From NCBI GenBank assembly GCA_025330725.1, contig JAIWND010000016.1, forward strand, positions 248,001-312,000: a stretch of DNA of 64,000 bases, given 5' to 3'. Below are positions 23,918 through 35,971 of the stretch, in pieces. This DNA comes from Chlamydoabsidia padenii (Eukaryota > Mucoromycota > Mucoromycetes > Mucorales > Cunninghamellaceae). The notes below the pieces were generated by a model. The model was not told the origin of the DNA, did no database searches, and saw only the letters and a program-made list of their open reading frames with translations. The position numbers were made by a program, and so were the translations under genes. Each line of letters begins with the position of its first letter. Position 1 is the stretch's first letter.

Positions 23918-24556
23918 CTACCAAAAGTGACCCCCCCCCTTTTTTGACAACTTGGGAATCGGATAGGTGTTTGATATTCTGGTGAGTATGTTTGGCGATT
24001 GAGTGATATGAATCTTTATATTGATCTATATATAAAAAAAAAGAAGGGATGAGTAGGCAGGAATAAGAGCAAGTTTTGTCTTTGGCTTTACCTGAGCAAG
24101 ATCAACAAACTTCAAAGTAACCACAATTTCTTCTTTCATCCATGTCTTTTTGCTAATTCCTCTGTTAAAAAGTGAATGACATTAGTTACTTACCAGTATA
24201 TCCCTTGTATTCCGTCCAGAGACACAAAAAGTAGCTTGTAGTGTTGACTAGTCAGTGTGTTGGTACGCAGTTTAAAATTTACCTCTGTCCTATGCCATTA
24301 TCTAGATCACCATGATGGAGAAACAAAAAAAAAAAAAAAAAAAGGAAGAAAGACGAAGAAATGAAAATTGAACCGATTCGGGGGTTTTGACAAATTTTTA
24401 AATCCCGCTTTCGGCATCCACCCGTTAGCACTTCCCACATCGAAAACTATAGTCGCATAGAGCTTTACCCAATACGGTTCACAGCTACTTTTTGAAGGGA
24501 TTCGTTCATGCAAAGTGAGCGGGGAGAGCGGGAATTAAAATCTCACCAGCGTTCAT
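23918..24556 (-). CDS. Cryptic five-exon small gene, about 81 residues
   Basis: Manual splicing on the minus strand gives a consistent chain. The pieces are a 10-nt first exon (24556-24547, ATGAACGCTG), a micro-exon ending at 24283 preceded by a T19 tract and CTAG, then 24234-24194, 24159-24092 and 24025-23918 to a TAG. Every junction has GT and AG and the phases agree. The joined middle reads SYFLCLWTEYKGYTG then ISKKTWMKEEIVVTLKFVDL, which looks like real protein. The C-terminus is basic with a Gly run. No family recognised. The large first intron holds two copies of the dispersed motif. The GPD1 gene starts 180 bp away on the other strand. The first exon is the weakest part. Confidence 0.4.
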
Positions 24557-24736
24557 TTTTGGAGTGACACTCAGTGATGCAAAGTGGCGTGGTTTTCATC
24601 CAGCAAAACGAAACCAAGACAAACATCGAAACTACCATGTTTCGCGGACATCTAATAGGTCAATTTTTCCATTTCTCTTATATATAAACAAAAAAGTGTG
24701 CAAGTTTGTTTCGCTTCATTCCTAACTACAATTATT

Positions 24737-26066
24737 ATGCCTGAAAAGCTAAAAGTGTCAATCATTGGATCCGGGAATTGGTAAGAAAGAAACTTTTGCC
24801 CCGATAGACTCTTACTCGTTCTATTTTTGGAACAGGGGATCATGCATTGCCCGTATATGCGGAGAAAACTTGAAAAACAGTGATATATTTGATAAACAAG
24901 TACGAATGTGGGTGTTTGAAGAAAAGATAGATGGACTCAATTTGACAGATATCATCAATGAACAACATGAAAACATAAAGTAAGTCGAAAGAGTAAGAAG
25001 AAGAAAAAAAAAGTGGGGAGAGACTAATTGAAAACCCGCATCTTTTATTTTTATTTTTTATCAAGGTATCTGCCAGGTATCAAATTACCAGACAACGTGA
25101 TAGCTATTCCCGATGTGACTGAAGCGGCTAAAGATGCAGATATCCTTGTCTTTGTTTTACCTCATCAGTTTGTCTACAAAGTATGTGAATCCTTAAGAGG
25201 TGTTATTTCGAAAAAGTGTCGAGCCATTTCCCTGATCAAGGTATGCATTTTTTTTAAAAAAAAAAAAAAAAAAAAGGAAAAAGTCATCTGATACTAATGT
25301 GAGGTGTTTAAAAGGGTCTTGATTTCCGAGACAACGAATTGGCCTTGTTCTCGGAAGAGATCGAACGTATTTTGAATATTCCATGTGCAGCCCTTAGTGG
25401 AGCCAACATTGCTAGTGAAGTAGCAGAAGAAAGGTTCAGTGAAGCCACCATTGCATGCCGAACTATCGAGGAAGAAGGAAGACTTTATGTTGAACTATTC
25501 AACACAAGTTATTTCGATGTCAAGGTGATTGGTGATTGGCGCGGACTTCAAGTATGCGGGGCTTTAAAAGTAAGTGCATGATTTTTTTTTTCTTCTTCTC
25601 ATTCAACTAATGGAATGGTATCTATTGATAGAATGTCATTGCTGTTGGTTCGGGAATAGTAGATGGATTGAAACTGGGTAACAATGCTAAATCCGCTGTG
25701 ATTCGTCGAGGTCTCATTGAAATGCGTCGATTTGGCAAAGCATTCTTTGGTGGAGTCCATACGGAAACCTTTTTTGAATCATGTGGGGTGGCGGACCTGA
25801 TCACCACTTGCTCAGGTGGGCGGAATCGACGGGTTGCTGAAGCTTTTGTCACTACAGGGAAACCTATTGACGTTCTTGAACAGGAAATGTTGAATGGGCA
25901 AAAGTTACAAGGTTCACTCACTGCCGCAGAAGTCCATGGGTTCTTGTTGGCAAGGAATAAGACGGAGGAATTTCCATTGATGACGGCCGTCTATCGTATC
26001 TTGTACGAGAATCAACATCCAAAGGCTATTGTAGACTATTTACGCTCGGATCAAACCTTTGATTGA
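24737..26066 (+). CDS. GPD1: Glycerol-3-phosphate dehydrogenase (NAD+), cytosolic
   Basis: Reduces dihydroxyacetone phosphate to glycerol 3-phosphate, feeding glycerol and phospholipid synthesis and redox balance. Five exons: 24737-24780, 24836-24979, 25066-25240, 25315-25569 and 25632-26066; about 350 residues, the usual length. Key motifs: the NAD-binding [16 protein letters not shown] (split by intron 1), [38 protein letters not shown] with the catalytic Lys, [16 protein letters not shown] and [15 protein letters not shown]. The N-terminus starts at the first ATG with only nine residues before the dinucleotide fold, so no peroxisomal or mitochondrial leader is evident. Several motif copies lie in the divergent upstream region (24378-24542). 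Confidence 0.96.
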
Positions 26067-26259
26067 ATAATTTATCCCCTCCATTATAAGGTTCATGCCA
26101 GTAATAAACGAATCGTATTGATTATGTCATGTCGGGGGTTGAACTCGGTTGATGCTTGATTTTAAATCAGCGTCCCTCCTTTTTTTTTTTTTTTTTGAAA
26201 GTTCAAAAAGTCATTATGCATGAATTTTATTTGAAACCCCGATTTCCATTCATAAAATT

Positions 26260-26714
26260 TCAGATACGTATTGCTGTATTAATAGTGAAAGGGGCTGAGA
26301 TAACAACATTTGGTGGCAAACCCAGAATAAAGGCATCTAACAAATAAGGTATGTGAATAAAGAAAGTGAGGATCTTGATGAATGACTTACAATCTGTGCC
26401 AAACGAATAATCAGAAGGAATGTTCCAAGCATAAGATCCATTTGCTTTGGCATCGACGTTTGTGGCAACGATGGCAATGGGTTGTAGAGTAGCACCACGG
26501 CATAGTTCGATTTGTGGAATCACTTCGATTTGGGGGTTGAGCCTATAACCCCTTTTAGTAAAAGCAAGACCCAAAGAGGCTTTACTTACCAGGAAATCAC
26601 TAGTCTTTGGCCGGCCGAGTAAGCGGCATTTCGGGCAGGGGCAGTGATACTCACAAGGGGTGTTTGTTGTGCACAAACTAGACCAATGAAAAGTAATAGA
26701 ATACAATGCAACAT
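26260..26714 (-). CDS. Secreted Kre9/Knh1-like domain protein
   Basis: Three exons (26714-26591, 26542-26391, 26336-26260) encode about 117 residues. The N-terminus is a signal peptide (MLHCILLLFIGLVCA) followed by TPLVSITAPARNAAYSAGQR, typical of the Ser-Thr-rich GPI-anchored / Kre9-Knh1 N-terminal beta-sandwich domain. The rest (IEVIPQIELCRGATLQPI and later SYAWNIPSDYSFGTDYAF) fits the same fold. Family members act in cell-wall beta-glucan assembly or at the cell surface. Here the protein stops right after the domain, with no Ser/Thr-rich stalk or GPI signal, so it is probably a soluble secreted form. A motif copy (GCGGGATTTAAAAATT) sits 165 bp upstream. Confidence 0.8.
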
Positions 26715-28241
26715 GGAGTCTTTTTTTTTCCTTCTTCTTAAAAGAAGAAGAATCTATGGTGACTTTATAAAGGATGGAAGCGCATCGATCACACTCTCAT
26801 GACGTCTTTATATCTTCTGACAATGCTAAAACGAGAATAAGATCCTTTTCACCAGGTGATATTGCCGAAGCGGGAAGCGGGATTTAAAAATTACGCGCGA
26901 GTCAAGTCGTTGGCTGCAATATTGCATCATGTCTTTTCGTAAAGGATTAACACTGTATAGCAAGCAAATCAAACACAATATACTCATCTGTAATAAAGGA
27001 ATTAACTCGAAGAGTTATAAGACCACTATTGTATAATACACACCCTCTCAGCACTCAAGATTTTTTCTTTGGCATACCCAAATGGCGGAGCTGGAAAAGA
27101 AACAAACTTGCCCCCTCTTTTTTTCTTCTCTTTTCTTTTCTTTCCCCAACTCTTCTTTTGCATCAAGAGTACTTTTTATAGAAAACTACACCAAATACAT
27201 CTTTATTAAGTCACCTTATCTTTGCTTGTTTAACATTGTGAATCTTTGACGGTCCCTGCAGAAGAATCCAGTGTATCCAACAAAAAGACACAAGGTAAGA
27301 AAACTATTCATTAATCCTTTTTATACAGGTCCATCTATCACTAACAACGTGAACTAGTTTTATAACTAACTATTGATGCTTATAGTGCAATGGTTGAGTA
27401 TCTTTGACTGCTTATAGTTAACAAGTCGTATTTAAAAACAGCTCCCTGGTTATAGACAATCTGTAGGTAAGAAAAACATTGGGGTTATATGAAAAAAAAA
27501 AAAAAAAAGGTGGATATTGCACTTGTAATAACCTACTGCTTGATTCTTCTACATTGCAGAGCGTGACATCAATTCTCCTGACTGTAAACTTAAGGGAATC
27601 ACATCAACGATCGGACACAATGCATAGTTTAATTATTTACTCCTTGGAGGGGTCTAGATAACTATAGATGGATGGGGTGCAGGAAGATTTGATATTCTTA
27701 TTAGGGATCGATGCAAGGTAAAAACAGTATATATATATATATATATATATAAATCAAACATGGATTACTCGAGTGTTTTGCCTTCTTCTTTTGTTTATAT
27801 ATAGACATTTGCCCTTGTCGATCCATTACACCGCCATCAAAACAGTAAAGTATGATAGATAACATCCATATGACGAAGGACATTCTGTATTGGTCTACCT
27901 ACTTGCGTGATTGAAATGAAATGTCTTCCATACATTCAACTCAGCCTCCTTGAATCTTTATGGAATTACTAACATTCCAGAATAAATGAACTTGTGATGA
28001 TAAACTATTCTCGATTGACAACTGCATACGATCAAGAAGCACCTGCGTAACCGGCTAATCAGCCGAATAGGTATATCATGGGTGATTCAAAAAAAGCGGG
28101 ATGATCTTCTCGGTAATACAAAGAATGTCCTGTATTTGATACTGTATAAACCGTACCATACCTAATGATAGACTAGTTTTTATTCCTCCACTAGCATCTC
28201 CTCCACCTTCTCTTTTATAAATAAATCCACCCCTTATCTTT

Positions 28242-28278
<37 letters not shown>

Positions 28279-28933
28279 AAATAAAATAAAATCGCCCAAT
28301 AATAAACAAATTCCACCAATGTTGTTATTCTGATTATTATTCTGCCTTTTGTTTATGTATAAGAATGTGTTAAAGTTTGAACTTGGAATCTTCTGAGAAC
28401 AACGTAATTTATAAATCAAAAAACTGTGTGTATGTCATGACATATTAAGTATCATAATGAAAATCCACTTCAAGGAGTTAATCGATTCATGGTCCATGCC
28501 TTCTTAATAGGGTGTATGGGGTCCCACGCGTTGAGATTGACGGTACTTTCATTACACCATCTCCACTCTCTGCAAACTGTCCCTTTTCTCTTCTCTCTCT
28601 CTCTTATAACCTACATACTCCCTTCCTTTCCTCCTTTTTCTTGTGTTCATTACCCGACTATTCGGTAACTGTTTTCTTCCAAGCACAGTAACTCCTGTTC
28701 TTTTTAATTTCAAAAAAGTCTCCTCTCCGACTGTCGGGTTTTGAAAAGTCGCAGGAAAACAAAAAAAGTATTTAAAGGATGTGTGAGTTTCGCCTTTTCC
28801 CTGTTTCTTTTTCGGGGTCTATTCACTTCCCCCCTTTGTCTCTTCTTCTTTTTCTTCTTTTTCTTCTTCTTCTCTCTTTATATTCATCCAGTTATAGATA
28901 TAAACGTACCCCTTGCATTGAAGGTTGACATGA
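26715..28933. other. 2.2-kb region without a supported gene
   Basis: AT-rich with (TA)n tracts at about 27727-27751 and 28248-28275. Splice-like pairs occur between 27250 and 27560 (for example CTGCAG|AAGAATCC ... ACACAAG|GTAAGA), but the possible exons give only short, poorly supported frames; a non-coding or very small gene is possible. A C/T-rich block (28560-28880) and a motif copy (TCGGGTTTTGAAAA, 28734-28747) form the likely promoter and leader of the following gene. Confidence 0.5.
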
Positions 28934-30765
28934 ATGGCAGGAACCACTTGCTTTTGGTCCTTTTTATCATTACAACATTTGGAATTCCTTTTTGTGTCTC
29001 CTACAAGAGGATCGCAACAAGTATTTACTAACCGACATGACATTACTATAAGGGATCTACTATTGGGTCGCTCATTCTTTGACTTTATTCATCCTGATGA
29101 ATGGGCTATTGCAAAGCAAGACCTATCGTCATTCTCAAGGCGGAAAACGTTGGCTGGGGCCGTTACAAGGTAACAAACAAAGAATCTTAAAAAAAAAAAA
29201 AAGGCTAAATGATACAGGTATTTACTAATGGTGATGATTATCTTTATAGGTGTCGTTTACGGTCATTTGTTTCAATTGCCAAAAATATTCATCCCTGCCA
29301 GTTTGAAAATGAAAATGTAAGGTGCCACCCCCAACAAAACAACAACAACAATCAAGTACTAACTAGACTATATTTGTTATATGAAATTAGATTGATCAAT
29401 CAAGGACATGGGATATTGTAGATGTGGTAATGTACATAGTAACTGAATGTATTGTTTTGGCCTTCTTCCATACTCAAGGCAAGTCATCAACCACTGTACA
29501 TACCGACATGAATGTTATACATGATTATTCTGATGCAATAAATATTCTCATCATCAGACTTATTAATATTATTTATAACATCTTTTCTTATTAATCTTAT
29601 ACCCTCATAGATAATTGCCAAGAACATTCCATATGCGGTGAACCTTACTTTACTCCAGAGGTAACTATTATGCATTTTTTTTTAAAAAAAATAGCCAACG
29701 ATCTTACTATTGACAATAACAACTTTCCTTTTAGGATGTAGATAATCTTTTAAATGTACTAAAGAAACATCAACCAACAGGTGCCAATATGAATTCACCA
29801 AGTATTGACAATGATTGCTCGACATGTAACAACTCTAATAGGGTGCTTCAAATGTATGATCAATCCACCAAACGACGTGTGGTTTCCTGGCCACCTTCCA
29901 ATTTGTACTGCAATCCTGATGATGGACACTCTTTACAACTGATGCCGGAATCATCAACGCCAATACCAATATCCACTTTATCATCACACCAAGAACATTT
30001 CCACAAGATCAACAAAACTGGTGCAGCGGCTTGTATGCAACATACTCATACACAATCCATCTGCATTCACCATTCTTTGCAAAACACATCATCATCATCA
30101 TCATCATCATCATCAACCATACTTTCACCATCATCACCACCATTACCTTCACCTTATTACCAATTGGAAAGCATCGTCATTTCTTATGGATCCATCTTAT
30201 TTTACTCATTCCAATTAAACTCGGCATCTTCAAAACTATCACCAGGGACCAGAACAGACACCATGGATTCAACAAAAACAATACAGCCTCATCATCAGTA
30301 AGTATGAAACATAAAGGAGAAATGATCGTTGTCATGCATGTATCATCTTTGTGTTGACTCTTTTTTTTTTTTATGTAGCACATTTACAGCAACATCATCA
30401 TTACCCTTTGTTACCAGTGATCAACATTATATACCAACCAGTCTTCCACCAATATGTACATCTCTATATCATAAACGACCTCATCATAATCCAAGTTCAA
30501 TATCCTCATGCCAATCGACCAAACGATGTGCACGGTGTGGTACAAACAATAGCCCAGAGTGGCGTCGGGGACCTAATGGCCACAAAACGTGTGTTAGGAA
30601 ATAGGAAGACTACATAGGGAAAAAGCATATCTAATACTTTTTTTATTTTATTTTACTTAACTTAGATTATGTAATGCTTGTGGACTTCGGTACTCTCGAC
30701 TCATGTCAAAACAACAAGCTGGTTATAACTCTAAAATCAAGACAGTCTCCTTTAAGCGATTTTAA
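28934..30765 (+). CDS. PAS and GATA zinc finger factor, white-collar-2 type
   Basis: Seven exons (28934-29169, 29250-29316, 29391-29478, 29611-29660, 29735-30297, 30379-30588, 30666-30765), about 437 residues. The start region reads LEFLFVSPTRGSQQVF and GRSFFDFIHPDEWAI, a PAS domain of the WC-2 kind. CGEPYFTPEDVDNLL matches the conserved segment after PAS in WC-2 proteins. The C-terminus has CARCGTNNSPEWRRGPNGHK and TLCNACGLRYSRLM, a C-X2-C-X18-C-X2-C GATA finger as in white-collar proteins. No LOV flavin motif is visible, so it would be the non-photoreceptor partner in a light-response complex. Exon 3 ends in a GC donor (AAG|GCAAGT). Exon 5 holds a (CAT)n-derived Ser run. The exact start is tentative; an exon could lie upstream. 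Confidence 0.85.
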
Positions 30766-31244
30766 ACTTCCCGTGTTACCTATAGATCTTTACTTCTTCA
30801 TCTCTATATGTTTTTATATATATATATATCTTCTCTCTCTTAATAACTTAACTCTACATATCTCACAATGATTACTCTTTACTCTTTTATGATGGATTAC
30901 AAATCCAGGAACACCGCTTATTCACCAACACATTGACTCTCAAGCCCAAGATGGAGTATATCTTCTTCCAACTTGGTCTCTATCTAATCTTATTGGATGA
31001 TGGCACTCCTATCCATTTGCGATTGAAGTATTGTTTAGTCTAGTTATAGGTTACCCTTTTTTTATTTTAAATTTAGACTAGTTGATCATCCACTATTGAT
31101 TGTTATAATGATTTTCAAACAATAAAACATACCACATTTATATATATATACAACAAACATGTATACATCATATTCTCTATATATACCCGCAAATTACATA
31201 TACACATGGTTAAAAACAATGTTTATTTAGTAAATAATAGTCAA
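30766..31244. other. Convergent intergenic region
   Basis: Lies between the WC-2-type gene (+) and SNF8 (-). It has (TA)n-rich stretches near 30810-30830 and 31140-31190 and probable 3' UTRs. No gene seen. Confidence 0.6.
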
Positions 31245-32369
31245 CTAATCCATCATATCAAAATAACTAGGGACCCAATAATCTTTATCCTCTGCTTGGT
31301 CGTCCACCCACACCAGTCCATCTTGTAGTAGCCGATCCTAAAATAAGACATATATATATATATATATATATGTATATGTTAGTACAAAGCTCCATCACCT
31401 CTCTATCTTCTTACCAGTCCATTATCAATCCTTGCATCGTCCCAACCCAGTGCCTGTCGAATGTAAGGTCGATTCACATATCCCAGTTTCTATATACAAA
31501 TTATTAGTCAACATTGAACTAATCATCCTTGGGTTTATTTTTTATTACCTGTGCCAAGAGTAGTAAGCCAGCTTGATCTTTATCCAACGCAGTAGGAACA
31601 GACCGCACCATTTTCTTTGTTCCTAGAGCAATCACTTCAAATCCCCCATTCAAAGGCTTCAATGTTTTGATGGCCCTAATAATATCATCCCTAACCCCAA
31701 AAGTGAGTTCATCATGCAATTGATCTAGTCTTTTTTATTGTTATTATCACTTACTCTATAATCACTTGATGTTTCCTTCCTTCTTTACCACGCATCCGAT
31801 CCAATCGTTTCATGAGATCTTCAAGAGCTGTCAATCCACCATCTCGTGATCGGGTCTGCATACAGGCTTCAATGATTTGGATACCAAGTTCATAGTAAAA
31901 GTCGCCTACACCAAGCATATCTGCCCAAAACCCCTTATTGGCTATATTTATAAAAAGAAAAAAAAGTTGGCCTAGTTTTTATAATAGTTGGTTACTTACA
32001 AGCTAAAGGATCCACTCCAATATTGGCACACATGCGTTGGAAGTGGGACCGAAACAAAGGATCCTTCTTGATATCTTTTTGATGTTTCCAAGCAAATTCT
32101 TCGAGATTTTGTTTAAATGTTTCCAATTGTTGTTGTAACTAATATAATAAAAGCGCAAGTTAGTATCATTAGCATGTTGAGGTTCTTCTTTTTATTATTA
32201 CCTGTTCAATTTCCTTGGCTGCTAAAGTGTCCCCTATTTGTTGGAAATCACGCTAGAATAAAACAAAGAGTTATATAAAAAACGAATTGATGTGTGGTAC
32301 TGATAGTTGACTTACGCCTATTCTATCTTTTTGTTGTGCATGTGCTAATCCGGCTTGTCTTCGTCGCAT
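31245..32369 (-). CDS. SNF8: ESCRT-II subunit SNF8/Vps22 (EAP30)
   Basis: Part of the ESCRT-II complex that sorts ubiquitinated cargo into multivesicular bodies. Seven exons (32369-32316, 32252-32202, 32138-32000, 31941-31755, 31690-31549, 31489-31415, 31337-31245) give about 246 residues, the family size. The N-terminal helix [18 protein letters not shown] and the segment [20 protein letters not shown] are family features, as are [36 protein letters not shown] and the C-terminal winged-helix end [20 protein letters not shown]. All splice phases agree. A motif copy (ATTTGAAAACCCGCC) lies 95 bp upstream. It is a neighbour of the PIN-like carrier gene on the same strand. Confidence 0.95.
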
Positions 32370-32629
32370 AACTTGAGAGAGATGTGTGTGTATAAAAGAG
32401 GGGTATAGTAATTAAAGAAAGAAGAAAGAAGGAAGAATTGGAGAAAAGCGGCGTTTAGACATATTTGAAAACCCGCCGCTTTTGTTCATTATAATAAATG
32501 TATTTGTTTGAGGCAAATGAAATAGTCAAAGTTTATTAAACACTATATGTATATATAAGAGAGGGTATACATTTGCTATTATCAAACTACATAAAGGGTA
32601 TATAAAGGTTTCGAGTGATACTATTCGTA

Positions 32630-34087
32630 CTACACCAGCCATTTGTCGACCAAGTGCAGGGCCAGGGAGACAATGGCCGTCATGATCGGGACACATACCA
32701 CTCCATAGCTCCAAAACAAGACATACATCATTTCTTGTTCAAAGCACCCACTGACCTGAGTGATTTGTGACAGATTGATCGCGGTGGGTGCACAGCCGAG
32801 CAAAATGAGGGTGACGACAAAGATAGGATCTTGCAACAGAGTCAGCTTGGTATATGTCAAGCACGCCATCACAGTAATAAGCACCAGTAAAGGACAGATA
32901 ATCATTCGGGTCACAACAGAAGCCAATACCGCCTGGCGTGCCAATCGAGAAGACGTCGTTCCACCTTGTTGAGTGATAAATGTCAATTGAGAGCCAAGGC
33001 AAATCAAGATCAGAGGCACGGCCAATTTTCCACACGCTTCTATGGCCAGAGTGACGGATGGGTAGAGAAAGGCGTGCTTGTTAAACAGTAAAGGCTGGAT
33101 CGGACTGAGACCTATCACCAGGGCCAAGAAAGCAGCATATAAAGGAGGAGACATGACGCTATGACATGCGAGCATCATACATTTCAGTCGACTGGGCGGC
33201 ACAGGTGAGAGTGGGTGGGTTGTTGGTAAAAGAGGTGTTGTTTCATTAGGAGTGACAAGAGGCGATGCTTGCCACTGAGTGTCCTTTTGTTGTACATATA
33301 TCAAGTCATTGGTACCCATGGTCGATGCATCGGAGGGATGTCGTTCTTTTTTTCGAGGCGTCTCGTGTTCTGTAGGTTGGAGCAAGTGATACCCATATGA
33401 CCATTGTATGATGTTGCAAAACATTCCATAGAATATAGTATAGGCGATCCCACGCATGGCAATGTCTTGTTGTGTGTCGTCCGCACGCCAATAGAGAATA
33501 CGACTTGCTTCAGAATAGGCCAGGCTGCTAATGATGGCGAATGGTAAAGAATTGGTGTTGCAAAACAAGGAGCACGCTACCACAAAGTGTCGATGGATGC
33601 CACGGACTCCAAATACCCGGATAACGACTTGACTGACAGTCCATGAGATACAAGTAAAGACCACAAAAAAGACAGGAATTGGCCAAAACTCTACTAGCTT
33701 TTCCAATGTGATCACCGAAGCAATGTTGACGAATAAGAGACAAGGTGTAAAGAAGTGGAGATTCAAACTAGATAACCACTAGATAAAAGTTAACAGGAGG
33801 ATCTTTTTTTTTTTTTTATTATTTCTGTTATTGTTGTTGTTATTGACTTACTTTTTGTTTTGAGCTGTCAATGTATCCTGTTTTTGTTAATATTACACCG
33901 AATCCAGCAACGACAATGACTTGAAGAATGGCCTGGCAGAAAGAGAAGGGAAGAAGAAGGTTAAAAATCTGCTGATTCTATTTTTGTATTCATTTTCAAT
34001 CCCCGATATCCCCCGTTTTTTCGAACTTGGAGTTCAGAGCATCCTGCTTACCTGTAAAGCAGATAGTACAAGTTCCAGCATAGGCAT
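32630..34087 (-). CDS. PIN-like / auxin efflux carrier family membrane transporter
   Basis: Three exons (34087-34052, 33932-33852, 33778-32630), about 421 residues. Hydrophobic segments cluster in two blocks, N-terminal (QVIVVAGFGVILTKTG, LHFFTPCLLFVNIAS and others) and C-terminal, about ten spans in all. They are separated by a cytoplasmic loop of about 70 residues rich in Pro/Thr/Ser. HFFTPCLLFVNIA and LGCAPTAINLSQITQVSG are typical of the membrane transport protein family (PF03547), known in fungi as PILS-like or Ecm3 relatives, often in the ER membrane. Substrate is unknown. The ATG at 34087 and the ATG at 34081 are both in frame; the outer one is chosen. It is divergent from the Nudix gene, with about 410 bp between the starts. 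Confidence 0.88.
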
Positions 34088-34497
34088 CAAAAAGAAAAGA
34101 AAGAATAAAAAAGAAGAAGAATCAATGAAAACAAGAAAGAGGAGATAAAAGTATCAATGTTCACACGTTGTGAGAAATTGCACCATTTGTTCGTAATTGG
34201 CAGAGCCAATCAGGAGACTGAGATCAGCAAATGGTAAGTAAGTAGTTCTTTTAATGATCATTATGATGATTAACATGCTTTTATTGTTATCTCACATTAT
34301 ATGATAGCCTGATCTCATACTATTCCTTTGGGAACAAGAGAAATACTTGCATGAAAAATGGCTGGCATGCGCTGAGCACGCGCGGGATTTTAAAAAAGGC
34401 CAATTTGATTACCGCTTTTTTTTTTTTTTTTTTTTTTTTTTCCCTTCTTACCCTTCTTTTTTTCTCCTTCTTCCACTTTATTCTTTTCTTTTGTGGA
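34088..34497. promoter_or_regulatory. Bidirectional promoter region, PIN-like carrier / Nudix
   Basis: A 410-bp divergent spacer. A motif copy CGCGGGATTTTAAAAAA lies at 34381-34397, about 100 bp before the Nudix ATG, followed by a T25-type run (34417-34441) and a C/T-rich leader. Both genes may share this element. Confidence 0.5.
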
Positions 34498-35249
34498 ATG
34501 GACCAGCAAACGACGATAGAATATACCAAAAAAGCAAGACATGGGCATAATAGCGATATGGTGGATGAAAATAATATCCGCCAAGTAGCTGGGTGCTTAC
34601 CTATTGATCCCATCAACAAACGCATCCTATTAATCAGCTCATCAAATAAAAATAAAGACAATTGGGTGATAGTAAGTACAACATGACGCTCCTGTCTTTT
34701 TAATGATACTCAACCAATTTTTATTAGCCAAAAGGTGGATGGGAAGACGATGAAACTCAAGCGCAAGCAGCATTACGTGAAACGTGGGAAGAAGCAGGCA
34801 TCAAGGGACGGATCACTCGACCACTGGGGGTATTTGAAGAAGCTACCAAGAAACAAATCAAGGGACACCATTGGATCTTTGAATTGGAAATTGACGAAGT
34901 GTGTAAAAAGTTTCCTGAAAAAAAGAAACGGGAACGTCGTTGGGTAAAGTGCCAAAAAGGGAATGGAAAAAAGACAAACGAATACTGACCTCTCTTTTGT
35001 GTATATTCATAGTATACTTATGATGAAGCCCTGATGGTGGTAAAGGGACAATATATGCGGGATGCCATCATGTTATCAAGTCTAAACCCAGCCAGTGGAT
35101 CTGGGACCTTTGTTCCAACTACTCTGATATCTCCTTCCTCTGCCATTGGGCCCCCTCCACCCATCACCACTTCACCACCACCACCATCCGAAATGAAGCA
35201 GTCTTCTTCCTTCTCGAATGGTCTCAAAGCTCTTTTTAAAAAGGGATAG
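34498..35249 (+). CDS. Nudix hydrolase, diphosphoinositol polyphosphate phosphohydrolase type
   Basis: Three exons, 34498-34671, 34728-34943 and 35013-35249, about 208 residues. The Nudix box is visible at the start of exon 2, [22 protein letters not shown], given here by its signature G-X5-E-X7-R-E-X2-E-E-X-G. Preceding residues WVIPKGG and the following [14 protein letters not shown] match yeast Aps1/human DIPP, which cleave inositol pyrophosphates and diadenosine polyphosphates. The third exon holds the family's C-terminal Tyr-containing segment and then a Pro/Ser-rich tail. Role in inositol pyrophosphate or polyphosphate turnover is inferred. Confidence 0.93.
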
Positions 35250-35548
35250 CTTAGAATAGATTGATCCCATTACTTTTATTTTGATATCCCCCCCCAACTA
35301 GATATAGTATTTGCTTGGCATATAATAAATATAAAATCTTTTGCCCATGACTTGTAAATGGTCAATTTGTCCTTTTTTATTATTATTTGTAATACATGTA
35401 TAGGTCCAAAGTCAAGTCTTTTATTGATTATTAAGTTTGGTAAAAATGGACATCACTAAAGGGGGGGGGTTAAATTACAAAAGTATACTACACTTGATTA
35501 AACAAACAGTTTGATAAAAGTACCCAAGGGAAGTCTTGTACCACCAAA

Positions 35549-35921
35549 TCATCGTTTTTCTTTCACCAGGTACTTTAGAAACAAGAAGGATGCCACCATG
35601 GTTACAGTGACAAAGGCACAAAGTCGACCAACATCACGCCAAAATGCTTGTCCATTAAATCCAAACCTGGCCAGAATGATGGGACCGGGGATTTGAATAT
35701 CAGCAATTGTCTTGTCTCGTAGAGTGATATCCTTCAATTCATTCACAATCAATGCTTCATACCCGTAGTTGAAGAAGCTGAGATACTGTAACCAACTATA
35801 CAATCATCATATGTAATAAAATAAAATAAAGTCAGTGAGTTAAGAGATGTTATGATTTGCTTACCTAAGCACAGCAGGAATATGTTCTATGAGAGGAGAG
35901 CAATAGAATGAGTAAACAATC

Positions 35922-35971
<50 letters not shown>

